A stretch of DNA of 57,301 nt from CAZSWS01 sp964610765. GTDB taxonomy: Bacteria > Bacteroidota > Bacteroidia > Bacteroidales > Tannerellaceae. Below the pieces are notes generated by a model. It made no database searches, was not told the origin of the DNA, and worked only from the letters and a program-made list of their open reading frames with translations. Made by a program: the position numbers and the translations under genes. Where the stretch lies: contig CAZSWS010000009.1 of NCBI GenBank assembly GCA_964610765.1, forward strand, positions 1-57,301. Reading direction: 5' to 3'. Of the stretch, positions 46,001-53,346 are shown one piece after another. The number at the start of each line of letters is the position of its first letter. The stretch's first letter is position 1.

Positions 46001-46938
46001 TTGACGAGAACAGTATGTGGCATACAAAATGGGATACGGTTTCGATTCCTTTAGATATTGTAGCCGATTTGAAAACAATCAATCAGCTGGATAAATTCCA
46101 TTACTTGCCACGTATAGGAGCGGGTAATGGTACGGTCTTAAAAGGAGAAGTCTTTTATAGTAAAGACAAAGAGAACTGGATATCTGCCGGTGCGTTTGAA
46201 TGGGTGAGAGATGATGAGGTGAAAGTATTTACGTTTAGCAATAAACCAGTAGCTCGCTATGTAAAACTGAACGTAACAGAAGCTACCGGCGGATTTGGTT
46301 CAGGTCGACAGATATACATCTTTAAAGTACCTAATACTGAGAGTTACTTGCCGGGAGATATAAACAATGATGGTAAGATTGACCAAAATGACTTGATGTC
46401 TTATACCAACTATACCGGACTAAGACAAGGTGATGCAGACTTTGAAGGATATATCAGTAATGGCGATATCAATGAAAACGGATTGATTGATGCGTATGAT
46501 ATTTCATTGGTTGCAACACGCCTGAATGGTGGAGTAAAACCTGGTAAAGAAGAGAAGGTAGAAGGACAGATTGAAATGATTTCTGACAAACAGTCTTATA
46601 AGAAAGGTGAGACAGTCGAAATTATCATTAAAGGTACTGATTTGCGTTCAGTCAATGCAATTAGCTTTGCTTTGCCATACAGTCCGCAAGATTATGAATA
46701 CGTAGGTATAGAGCCCTTGAATATGAAAGCGATGGAAGGCTTAACGAACGATCGTTTACATACGAACGGAGTGAAAGCACTGTATCCAACCTATGTTAAT
46801 TTGGGCAATCAGGAAATGCTTGAAGGAACCATTGAATTGTTTAAGATTAAGTTGAAAGCCCAACGTGATATCCGCTTTGATTTGGAGGCTATTGATGGAA
46901 TCTTGGTTGATAAATCCCTAAATACACAAAAGTTTTAA
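43075..46938 (+). CDS. Multidomain secreted GH31 glycosidase
   Basis: A 1287-residue secreted enzyme: signal peptide (1-30), GH31 N-domain, GH31 barrel with putative nucleophile D425 (LLKTDVAW) and acid/base D477 (SGDQTGG), C-terminal beta domain with DDDGLTEEY, fibronectin III-like domain (about 880-955), F5/8 discoidin/CBM32-like domain (about 970-1088), a dockerin-like pair of Ca loops (DINNDGKIDQND and DINENGLIDAYD, from 1095) and a cohesin-like end domain. The D-x-A/Q catalytic context resembles GH31 alpha-N-acetylgalactosaminidases rather than alpha-glucosidases, so a mucin-type glycan is a possible substrate. The end at 46938 falls 36 nt before the assembly gap but looks complete. Confidence 0.85.
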   Translation: MMLEKSFRIIQKLLLTFVCLTPFVFSVEAQTPDANRLSVNQELPTITGARQINPTTVEVLFSDDQILVLDFYGSNIFRMFQDNEGGIMRDPEAKPEAQILVDNPRKAVNDLLLTDDASAVTITTDKIAIRFDKATTLFTITNLLTDAVVVEEISPISIEKDKSVLKFKEHADEYFYGGGVQNGRFSHKGKVISIENQNSWTDGGVASPTPFYWSTQGYGVMWYTFKKGKYDFGANEKGVVELHHEAGYLDVFLMINDGIVALLNDFYQLTGNPVLLPKFGFYQGHLNAYNRDYWVEDENGILFEDGKKYKESQKDNGGVKESLNGEKDNYQFSARAVIDRYKAHDMPLGWLLPNDGYGAGYGQTGTLKGNIKNLRELTDYAMEQGVQIGLWTQSDLYPNPKVEPLLQRDIIKEVRDAGVRLLKTDVAWVGAGYSFGLNGVSNVAHVMSYYGNNSRPFIISLDGWAGTQRYAGIWSGDQTGGAWEYIRFHIPTYIGSGLSGQPNISSDMDGIFGGNKPIINTRDFQWKTFSPMELNMDGWGANPKYPHALGESATSINRWYLKWKSELMPYAYSIAEESIDGLPMIRAMFLEYPNSYTKGKATQYQFMYGPYFLIAPIYQETNTDEQGNDIRHGIYLPEGQWIDYFTGELYEGGRILNCYDAPLWKLPVFVKNGAIIPLVNPNNNPTEINQNHRIFEVYPYGNTSFTLYDDDGLTEEYRLGKSATTQIESSVSGNGKATISIHPSVGDFTDFVKEQSTEFRVNVTQKPKKIHASIGKKKVKIKEAASLEEFMRSENAYFYEAAPNLNKYATPGSDFEKEVITKNPLLFVKLASVDITTTPVTVSIDGFKYNPQDNQHIHAGSVTPPTNAGVTEENTEAYTLMPTWDKVANADYYEIALKDMIYSTIRQEELLFDGLEAETTYDFQIRSVNKDGYSDWHPFAATTKSNPLEFAIQGIIAESSALAQGRSSSVAKLFDFDENSMWHTKWDTVSIPLDIVADLKTINQLDKFHYLPRIGAGNGTVLKGEVFYSKDKENWISAGAFEWVRDDEVKVFTFSNKPVARYVKLNVTEATGGFGSGRQIYIFKVPNTESYLPGDINNDGKIDQNDLMSYTNYTGLRQGDADFEGYISNGDINENGLIDAYDISLVATRLNGGVKPGKEEKVEGQIEMISDKQSYKKGETVEIIIKGTDLRSVNAISFALPYSPQDYEYVGIEPLNMKAMEGLTNDRLHTNGVKALYPTYVNLGNQEMLEGTIELFKIKLKAQRDIRFDLEAIDGILVDKSLNTQKF

Positions 46939-46974
46939 AGCTTGCATGTAAAGTAAAGAAACCTTGATATAAGT

Positions 46975-47074
46975 NNNNNNNNNNNNNNNNNNNNNNNNNN
47001 NNNNNNNNNNNNNNNNNNNNNNNNNNNNNNNNNNNNNNNNNNNNNNNNNNNNNNNNNNNNNNNNNNNNNNNNNN
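46975..47074. other. Assembly gap of 100 N
   Basis: Exactly 100 unknown bases, the usual placeholder for a gap of unknown size. Genes may be missing between the GH31 gene and the propeller lipoprotein, and their neighbourhood here should not be taken as real. Confidence 0.98.
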
Positions 47075-47086
47075 GGATGAGAATGA

Positions 47087-48196
47087 CTATAAGCCTATTT
47101 CATTTATGTTGTAACAATAAAGTTTTTCTTCTACCTCGTTATAGCCATAGAGTAAATTATTGACTTGGTCAAGCCACATTTCTCTGATAGGAACAGCCAG
47201 TTTAATTTTCTTAATAAAATTGCCCTCCCAATCGAAAACATGAATAATATCCGGTTCGTAAATTTCTGGCAATATATCTAAACTTTTTCCTAGCCACAGA
47301 GCAAAAATATAATCGTTGTTGGAAGCTACCCTATAGTAATAATATTTAGAACCCTCCATTGTTCCATAGAATATAGAAAAGTCGTCTGTGTTTTTCATAC
47401 GATAGCCCTTCACTTGATGGCTTTTTAAATCAATGATATTTATTTGCCCCAATCTTGACATGGTTTGAACTACTTTTGTACCATCCGGTTTATATGAGTT
47501 GTCGGTAAAAAAGAAATCATTAGTATAAACCATGCTTTCTTTGTTTGCTATTGAGTTTTTGAAAACACTGATTTGATCTATTCGCTCATTGGAGCTTATG
47601 GTTCTTAACTCAATAAGAGGCAAAGTTGGTTCTTCATCTGTTTCAGCAGGGTGTCTATAAACAAATAAGCTGTCTTCTCCTGCATAAAACATGTCTTTGA
47701 AAGGTATAATATGCTTTTCTGTTTGCCAATTATAAGGTATTATGGTGTCATAAATAGTCTCGTTTTGCTCCAGTGATTTTGTAATATTCCAAGTAACCAG
47801 TTTGTTGTCGCTGAACGCATATAATAAAGTCTTCAATTCATTGTTTTCTGTGAAAAATTGAGTAATCGGCACGACTCGCAGTACTTCATTTGGTCCTTCA
47901 CCGGAAGGTATGAAGAAACCTAAATGTTGATTATTGTTTAAATTAAATACACTATACCATGCGTCTCGATATTTATGACTCCAAAAGAAAACAAGAGAAT
48001 CATATACAGCTATATATCCATCATAAATGCCATCAAGCTCTATTGTGCGAGGTTGAATCTCAATCATGTCTGCCAAATCACTAAACTCTACTATTTCGCC
48101 GGAAAAATGGTCGGAATCCTTGACGTCGCGACAAGAAAAGACCATAGTTATTGTGAATAGCAAAACGCTAAATTTGATTATATCAGTGGTTTTCAT
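47087..48196 (-). CDS. 6-bladed beta-propeller lipoprotein
   Basis: A 369-residue lipoprotein (lipobox MVFSC) with the BF3164/TolB-like propeller signature seen in many Bacteroidales lipoproteins: SGEGPNEVLRV near 110, IINL/IDLKSHQVKGYRM blades and DIIHVFDWEGNFIKKI near the end. Such proteins often occur in arrays or near glycan loci. Function unknown. The stop lies 13 nt from the assembly gap. Confidence 0.8.
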   Translation of the reverse strand: MKTTDIIKFSVLLFTITMVFSCRDVKDSDHFSGEIVEFSDLADMIEIQPRTIELDGIYDGYIAVYDSLVFFWSHKYRDAWYSVFNLNNNQHLGFFIPSGEGPNEVLRVVPITQFFTENNELKTLLYAFSDNKLVTWNITKSLEQNETIYDTIIPYNWQTEKHIIPFKDMFYAGEDSLFVYRHPAETDEEPTLPLIELRTISSNERIDQISVFKNSIANKESMVYTNDFFFTDNSYKPDGTKVVQTMSRLGQINIIDLKSHQVKGYRMKNTDDFSIFYGTMEGSKYYYYRVASNNDYIFALWLGKSLDILPEIYEPDIIHVFDWEGNFIKKIKLAVPIREMWLDQVNNLLYGYNEVEEKLYCYNINEIGL

Positions 48197-48253
48197 GTTG
48201 CTGTGTTTTTAGGTACAATAAGTATTTTGTTCGGTAAGATAAATGTTTAATTC

Positions 48254-48284
48254 CAAATGTAGTACATAATTTGGTGAGTACAAC
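48254..48284 (-). promoter_or_regulatory. Promoter of the propeller lipoprotein gene
   Basis: On the minus strand GTTG (48284-48281), 19 bp, TACATTTG (48261-48254). Leader of about 50 nt. Confidence 0.45.
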
Positions 48285-48753
48285 TTATTGGGTGTGATAA
48301 AGTGTAATTTGTGATATTCAGCGCGTGGTAATTGAGTGGTTACACCTTATTAATTGCTAGGTAAAAGCCACAAGGCGGTTTTGTCGTTATTATTTTTATT
48401 GCGTACCTGACGGCATGCGAGTTTTTTGGATGGACAGGCTCTCTACCAATATTTCATGCCTACAGCATGGAAAGTCCTTGCGGATATTGTCGCTTGCTAA
48501 ATTGGATGGGGTAAACGCCTCTTTATCCCGTAGGGATTACATATTGGTAGAATAGGTTGCCTGATAGGGGTTGGAATGCCGTAGGTATTTAATATTAGGA
48601 GTGGAAGGGAGAAGGATATGGATTTTACGTCCGGGAATTGATTGTACTATTATCAAACCGGTTGTCGATAACCGTTACGTCTGGTGTGTCGGAGCAAGGG
48701 ACGACTATGTGGGGGCTGTGTGCTAGATGAATGTGTGAATCGTGTGTATGGAT

Positions 48754-48809
48754 ATAAAAAAAGTAAGATTTCACGAAGGAGAATTATCCTTATTTGTGAA
48801 ACCTTACTT
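48754..48809 (-). terminator. Terminator of rpoD
   Basis: AAGTAAGATTTCAC (48761-48774) pairs with 48796-48809, with one mismatch. An inner AAGGA/TCCTT stem (48776-48780, 48787-48791) extends it. The minus strand continues into a seven-T run. Confidence 0.85.
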
Positions 48810-48834
48810 ATTACTTAAGCGTTCAGGATAAGCC

Positions 48835-49695
48835 TTATCCTAAATACGCTTTCAAGAGCTTGCTCCGAGTTCCTTGTCTTAGTCTTCTAATTGCTTTTTC
48901 TTTAATCTGGCGTACACGTTCTCTGGTTAGACCAAATTTGTCGCCGATTTCTTCTAAAGTCATTTCTTGAACTCCAATGCCGAAAAACATCTTGATAATA
49001 TCAGATTCTCTTTCGGTTAATGTGGCAAGTGCTCTATCAATTTCTTTTGCTAGTGATTCGTTTATTAACAATCCGTCAGCAACAGGTGCGTCGTCATTAA
49101 TAAGCACATCCAGCAGACTGTTATCTTCACCTTCCACAAAGGGAGCATCTACGGAAATATGTCTTCCGGATACTTTAAGTGTATCGGTGATTTTATCTAC
49201 CGGAATATCTAATTCTTCAGACAGCTCTTCGGGAGAGGGCTTACGTTCGTTTTCTTGCTCGAACCTGGAGAGGGCTTTGCTGATTTTATTCAGCGAACCT
49301 ACTTGGTTCAAAGGTAATCTGACGATACGTGACTGCTCTGCAAGAGCCTGAAGAATAGATTGGCGGATCCACCATACAGCATAAGAGATAAATTTGAAAC
49401 CCCTGGTTTCGTCAAATTTCTCAGCTGCTTTAATCAATCCAAGATTTCCTTCATTAATCAAGTCTGGTAGACTTAGTCCTTGGTTTTGATACTGTTTAGC
49501 TACTGATACTACGAAACGTAGGTTTGCGCGTGTCAATTTCTCTAACGCTCTACGGTCACCCTTTTTAATAGCCTGTGCCAATTCAACTTCCTCTTCAACT
49601 GTAATAAGATCTTCCCGGCCTATTTCCTGAAGATACTTATCAAGCGAAGCACTTTCGCGATTGGTAATAGACTTTGTAATTTTTAATTGCCTCAT
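48835..49695 (-). CDS. rpoD: Primary sigma factor (sigma-ABfr type)
   Basis: The housekeeping sigma factor, 286 residues. Region 1.2 (DKYLQEIGREDLIT) opens the protein; region 2 contains RANLRFVVSVAKQYQNQGLSLPDLINEGNLGL and the -10-binding FKFISYAVWWIRQSI; regions 3 and 4 follow, ending with the helix-turn-helix LEEIGDKFGLTRERVRQIKEKAIRRLR. It lacks region 1.1, as in Bacteroidota, and fits the TTTG/TAnnTTTG promoters seen here. Its own TATCTTTG box is at 49733-49726. Confidence 0.97.
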   Translation of the reverse strand: MRQLKITKSITNRESASLDKYLQEIGREDLITVEEEVELAQAIKKGDRRALEKLTRANLRFVVSVAKQYQNQGLSLPDLINEGNLGLIKAAEKFDETRGFKFISYAVWWIRQSILQALAEQSRIVRLPLNQVGSLNKISKALSRFEQENERKPSPEELSEELDIPVDKITDTLKVSGRHISVDAPFVEGEDNSLLDVLINDDAPVADGLLINESLAKEIDRALATLTERESDIIKMFFGIGVQEMTLEEIGDKFGLTRERVRQIKEKAIRRLRQGTRSKLLKAYLG

Positions 49696-49725
49696 CTATT
49701 GTACTAAAATGAAAATATAGGGTTG

Positions 49726-49733
49726 CAAAGATA
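49726..49733 (-). promoter_or_regulatory. -7 box of rpoD
   Basis: CAAAGATA on the plus strand reads TATCTTTG on the minus strand, 30 nt before the start. Confidence 0.5.
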
Positions 49734-49823
49734 GTGAAAATAAGCGTAACCGACCGAATTCAACCCTTATATTCGATCGGCTACATATTTTTAACAACTG
49801 AAACGCCTCATTTGTTTAGAAAT

Positions 49824-51323
49824 TTATTCATTAACTAGGTCTACTGCATAGTAGCGAGTGCGTCCATTCGGGTAGAATCCTTTGATAAAGATTCCTTGCT
49901 CACTAGAAACACCTTTCAGTATGCCATCTACAATTCTGAACATATCTTCCGGGGTAGCTATTTTTTGATTATTGACTTGCATAATGATAAAGCCTTTCTG
50001 GATGCCTGCGCTCTTGAGTTTTCCGTTAGTTACTCCGGTTACTTCTACGCCATAGCTCACCCCATGTTCTTGCTTTTGCTTGTCAGTAAGTTCTTTCAAG
50101 GCTGCTCCAAGTATTTCAGAGCTATCCTTGTCTCCTTTTATGACTTCTGTGCCTCCTTGTACATTACGTAACTCCACGTTGAATGTTTTAGAGTTTCCAT
50201 AACGATCCACTTTGACTTTGATTTTATCGCCCGGGCGATATTTGCTGATTTCCAGTTGTAGTTGACTAGGAGTCTTAATTTTCGTGCCGTTTACTTCTGT
50301 AATGACATCCCCTACTTGCATGCCGGCTTCTTTAGCTGAGCTGCGTTGGGCAAATTCTGCAATATAAGCTCCTTCGCTTACTTTAATTTTCTCATCTTTT
50401 TCTTTGGCTACATCAATTGGTGTCATACCGACTCCTAACATGGCTCGTTGTACAGAACCGTATTGTTTCAAGTCGCTGACAACCTTAGCAGCCATACTGA
50501 TGGGTACGGCAAACGAATATCCGGCAAAGTTGCCTGTCTCAGAATATAAAGCCGTGTTGATACCTACCAATTCTCCTTTCGTATTTATCAATGCACCCCC
50601 ACTGTTTCCGGGATTGACAGCGGCATCTGTTTGAATATATGATTCAATTTTAGAGCGGCTTTGTTCAGTCATCCCTGAACTGATTGAACGTCCTTTGGCA
50701 CTGACGATTCCGGCTGTAACCGTCGAAGTCAGATTAAAGGGATTACCAATGGCTAGCACCCATTCTCCAATTTTTAAGTTGTCTGAGTCACCAAATGGAA
50801 TGGTGTGCAACTTATCTGCTTTGATTCGTATTAAAGCAATATCTGTATTGGGATCTTTCCCAATCACCTGTGCTTCAAATTTTCGGTCGTCGTTTAGTGT
50901 AACTTCCAGCTCGTCTGCTCCATCAATCACATGATTGTTCGTGATGATGTATCCGTCGTCAGAAATTATAACTCCCGAGCCAAACCCTACACGAGGTTGT
51001 TGTTCCATTTGTCTTCCGCGAAACCCGAAGAAGTATTCAAATGGGTCAACAGCTTGCTGTCTGCCGGACGATTTTGTGACCGATTTAATGTGCACAACTG
51101 CATGAACGGCATTTTCAGCCGCCGTCGTAAAGTCTGTGTTTTCAGCAGCTACCAGATTCGCAAGCCGTACCCCCGATTGGTTGAACAGGCTGCTCGCATC
51201 TGAGGATGAAGTTGCTGTAGTATAATTCTTATTTAACACATACGTAGTAGTCCCTATGGCTACTCCTGCGCTTATGATTGCCGTTAGAGCAATCGCTAAC
51301 ATATTATTCCAAGCTTTTTTCAT
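49824..51323 (-). CDS. degP: Periplasmic serine protease, HtrA/DegP
   Basis: An envelope quality-control protease, 499 residues. An N-terminal membrane anchor or signal (residues 1-30) is followed by a trypsin-like domain with H131 (TNNHV), D161 (NTDIAL) and S241 (GNSGGAL), the complete triad. Two PDZ domains occupy about 290-380 and 405-495. Length and order match HtrA/DegP. A TATCTTTG box with CTTG 21 bp upstream (51401-51369) should drive it. Confidence 0.95.
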   Translation of the reverse strand: MKKAWNNMLAIALTAIISAGVAIGTTTYVLNKNYTTATSSSDASSLFNQSGVRLANLVAAENTDFTTAAENAVHAVVHIKSVTKSSGRQQAVDPFEYFFGFRGRQMEQQPRVGFGSGVIISDDGYIITNNHVIDGADELEVTLNDDRKFEAQVIGKDPNTDIALIRIKADKLHTIPFGDSDNLKIGEWVLAIGNPFNLTSTVTAGIVSAKGRSISSGMTEQSRSKIESYIQTDAAVNPGNSGGALINTKGELVGINTALYSETGNFAGYSFAVPISMAAKVVSDLKQYGSVQRAMLGVGMTPIDVAKEKDEKIKVSEGAYIAEFAQRSSAKEAGMQVGDVITEVNGTKIKTPSQLQLEISKYRPGDKIKVKVDRYGNSKTFNVELRNVQGGTEVIKGDKDSSEILGAALKELTDKQKQEHGVSYGVEVTGVTNGKLKSAGIQKGFIIMQVNNQKIATPEDMFRIVDGILKGVSSEQGIFIKGFYPNGRTRYYAVDLVNE

Positions 51324-51368
51324 AGTTCTGAAATTATAAATTTAGTTGTTTTACAATTCATATTGAGA

Positions 51369-51401
51369 CAAAGATATATTCAAATACTGTGCAAAAACAA
51401 G
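51369..51401 (-). promoter_or_regulatory. Promoter of degP
   Basis: On the minus strand CTTG (51401-51398), 21 bp, TATCTTTG (51376-51369). The start site would be about 40 nt before the ATG. Confidence 0.5.
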
Positions 51402-51513
51402 GTGATAACCCCGTTTTTTAACACTTTTAACGGCAAGCAAGCTCCGCTTAACCCTGATTAACGAGGAGGGGTTGATAATGTCTCAAATTAACATTTTAAC
51501 ATTTTAGAAAGCT

Positions 51514-51524
51514 GACAAAATGTC
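51514..51524. promoter_or_regulatory. Inverted repeat GACA-N3-TGTC upstream of degP
   Basis: GACAAAATGTC has arms GACA (51514-51517) and TGTC (51521-51524) and lies about 140 bp upstream of the degP promoter. It could be an operator; no partner site was seen. Confidence 0.25.
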
Positions 51525-51664
51525 GCATTTTATAGATTGTAACCTCATTGATTCCAGTGGAGTGTGTGTTTTTGTCAGGAGAAGGCTCTTTATGTATAGC
51601 TCCATGTATTTACGAGAAATGCGGTGGTAGGTTTATAATTATCGTTGTTAAATTACGCGGTTTA

Positions 51665-51696
51665 CTTGATGGACTGTTTGCTATTTTGTATTTTTG
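51665..51696 (+). promoter_or_regulatory. Promoter of small transcript B
   Basis: CTTG (51665-51668), 20 bp, TATTTTTG (51689-51696). Start expected near 51701. Upstream similarity to copy A includes CGTTGTTAAA (from 51643). Confidence 0.5.
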
Positions 51697-51700
51697 ATGA

Positions 51701-52007
51701 AAATAACGAGAAGATGAAGAAGTCTGGATTAATCAATCATTATTATGGTGTATATATAGAATGGGGTCTTGCTTATCAAGGTCGCTATAGGTGTGGACCG
51801 CCTAAACGGGAGGCATGAAGTCTTTGAGACGTTTCGGATTGGTCTTGAAGATGCCATTGTTAAAAACCTGACTGCACCGCTCTACCTGAAATAATAGGAA
51901 TCTTACTCTTTACGATACAGACGAATCGACTATAAACATTTTTATTGAATCGTCTTTCCCTGATGAAACGAGGGCTGTGGCTATTTAAAATAGCTGTAGC
52001 CCTCGTT
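51701..52007 (+). ncRNA. Putative small transcript, copy B
   Basis: A transcript of about 310 nt from the promoter at 51665-51696 to a strong intrinsic terminator. It carries a 34-codon ORF (51714-51818), overlapped at its stop (ATGA) by a second frame of 18 codons, and a hairpin with GACGA (51920-51924) and TCGTC (51950-51954) as in copy A. Between promoter and terminator the primary sequence differs greatly from copy A although the order of parts is the same. Function unknown. Confidence 0.45.
51714..51818 (+). CDS. Small ORF, 34 codons, unknown (copy B)
   Basis: ATG 17 nt after the -7 box, 34 codons, TGA. It begins MKKSGLINHYYGVYIEW and ends in CGPPKREA. Same length as the ORF of copy A, with the Pro-Pro at residues 29-30 aligned. 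The stop overlaps the ATG of a second frame (51815-51871) with a basic, leucine-rich product of 18 residues. No clear ribosome binding site. Confidence 0.35.
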   Translation: MKKSGLINHYYGVYIEWGLAYQGRYRCGPPKREA

Positions 52008-52213
52008 TTTTGATGGAAAAAAGCCCTTTTTTCGCCTAAATTCAATACTGTCATTTTCAAAAAAGACTATATTGACTTTGCAAAAAGGCTATAGAGTTTT
52101 ACTAAAAAGTCTATAGCCTTTTAAAAAGTCACTCAAAATCATTCAAAAACGCCACTAAAACCGAAAATCAGCTCTGAGTGCGCTCTTTTGGTGAGTCTTG
52201 CTCTGTTAATAAT
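51966..52213 (+). repeat. Conserved 3' block of dispersed element, copy B
   Basis: Matches 110-357 read on the minus strand, with the same length (about 248 bp) and order of parts: hairpin, CCTAAATTCAATA, TCAAAAAAGACTATATTGAC, three AT-rich repeats (52059-52127), GAAAATCA, and CTGTTAATAAT (52203-52213). Confidence 0.75.
51967..52012 (+). terminator. Strong terminator of transcript B
   Basis: 51967-51983 (AACGAGGGCTGTGGCTA) pairs with 51991-52007 over 17 positions around a 7-nt loop, with three G-U pairs that work only in plus-strand RNA. A run of T follows. The G-U pairs indicate that the plus strand is the functional RNA strand. Confidence 0.7.
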
Positions 52214-52321
52214 GCGTAAATAACACTAAAAAGCATCTGGTTGAAGCACTTTGATGGGGTGATTCTTTGGGTATTTGTTTATAAATATTCATCGTGCGAA
52301 TTTAGTATATGGAGAAATTTA

Positions 52322-52329
52322 TAATTTTG
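52322..52329 (+). promoter_or_regulatory. -7 box of the GSCFA-murF operon
   Basis: TAATTTTG fits TAnnTTTG, 24 nt before ATG 52354. No clear -33 box. Confidence 0.4.
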
Positions 52330-52353
52330 TAAGACCCATATATAAAACCAACT

Positions 52354-53346
52354 ATGCAATTTATTACACCTGTTGATATACCTGCGAGCCCTTGGAAACT
52401 TTCTCATAACGATGGATTGATGACGCTGGGTTCTTGTTTTGCAGAGAGTATAGGAGACAAACTGAGGAAAAATCGTTTCCAGGTAGATGTAAGCCCATTT
52501 GGGGTATTGTACAATCCGGAGTCGATAGCTACCGCACTTGTTCGCTTAATGCAGCCTGTGCCATTTCAAACTGAAGAACTTTTCAGGCATGAGGGTCTGT
52601 ATCATAGTTTTTCGCATCACAGCCGTTTTTCTATGTTGGATAAAAAAGCATGTTTAGACGGTATCAATGAGCGGTTGCAGACTTCTTCCGAATGGCTTCG
52701 CAGTCGGACAAACCGCCTGTTGGTGACTTTCGGAACAGCCAATGTATATCGGTTAAAGTCAACCGGTGAAGTGGTGAGCAACTGCCACAAGATGAGAGAT
52801 GACTTATTTGTCCGAGAACGGCTTGATGTAGATACGATTTTTGTTCATTGGAAAAGCCTATTAGAAAAGCTTTTGGAGCTTAATCCCCTGCTAAAAGTGG
52901 TGTTTACGGTTAGTCCTATACGACATTGGAAAGATGGTGCGCATGAAAATCAATTAAATAAGTCGGTATTATTACTGACAATCAATAAATTGCTGCGCAC
53001 GTTTCCGGAACAAACGATTTACTTTCCGGCTTATGAAATTATGTTGGATGAATTGCGTGATTATCGGTTTTATGCTGCTGATATGATTCATCCTTCTGAA
53101 GTTGCCGTGGACTATATTTGGTCACGTTTTGGTGATTCATTCTTCTCGAAAGAAACATTTACCCTCCTGAAGCAGGTCGAAAATATTCGTAAAGCATTAG
53201 AACACCGACCGTTTAGTCCGCAAGGTGAAAAGTATAAACAATTCTTGACACAAACTTTGTTAAAGATGGAACGAATCCATGAAAAAAGCCCTTACATTTA
53301 CCCATGGAGTGAACTGGAAGAACTTCGAATAAAAATAAATGACTGA
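52354..53346 (+). CDS. GSCFA-domain protein
   Basis: A 330-residue protein of the GSCFA family, named after its motif, here LGSCFAESIG (residues 26-35). Family members are SGNH-hydrolase-like with no settled role. GTANVYR and VFTVSPIRHWKDG are further conserved segments, as is IHPSEVAVDYIW. No signal peptide. It overlaps the murF-alr start by 1 nt (TGATG), suggesting a link with cell-wall or surface glycan metabolism. Confidence 0.85.
   Translation: MQFITPVDIPASPWKLSHNDGLMTLGSCFAESIGDKLRKNRFQVDVSPFGVLYNPESIATALVRLMQPVPFQTEELFRHEGLYHSFSHHSRFSMLDKKACLDGINERLQTSSEWLRSRTNRLLVTFGTANVYRLKSTGEVVSNCHKMRDDLFVRERLDVDTIFVHWKSLLEKLLELNPLLKVVFTVSPIRHWKDGAHENQLNKSVLLLTINKLLRTFPEQTIYFPAYEIMLDELRDYRFYAADMIHPSEVAVDYIWSRFGDSFFSKETFTLLKQVENIRKALEHRPFSPQGEKYKQFLTQTLLKMERIHEKSPYIYPWSELEELRIKIND

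Larger units (their letters stand above)
48197..48834. repeat. Non-coding region with degenerate dispersed repeats
   Basis: No ORF is apparent over 638 bp. CTACCAATAT (48443-48452) and ATATTGGTAG (48541-48550) are a perfect 10-bp inverted repeat; between and after them are CATGCCTACAGCATG (48456-48470), CCCGTAGGGAT and ATGCCGTAGGTAT. These look like decayed copies of a CCTACGGCAT-type intergenic repeat. A -7 box for the propeller gene lies at 48261-48254. Confidence 0.5.

Noticed and set aside
36732..48196. Polysaccharide utilisation locus
   Set aside because: GH92, GH31 and a lipoprotein occur, but no SusC/SusD pair or hybrid regulator, and housekeeping genes lie between.
51860..52060. Minus-strand ORF of 66 codons across the terminator of copy B
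   Set aside because: It runs antisense through a perfect hairpin and the repeat block; no start signal and no recognisable protein.
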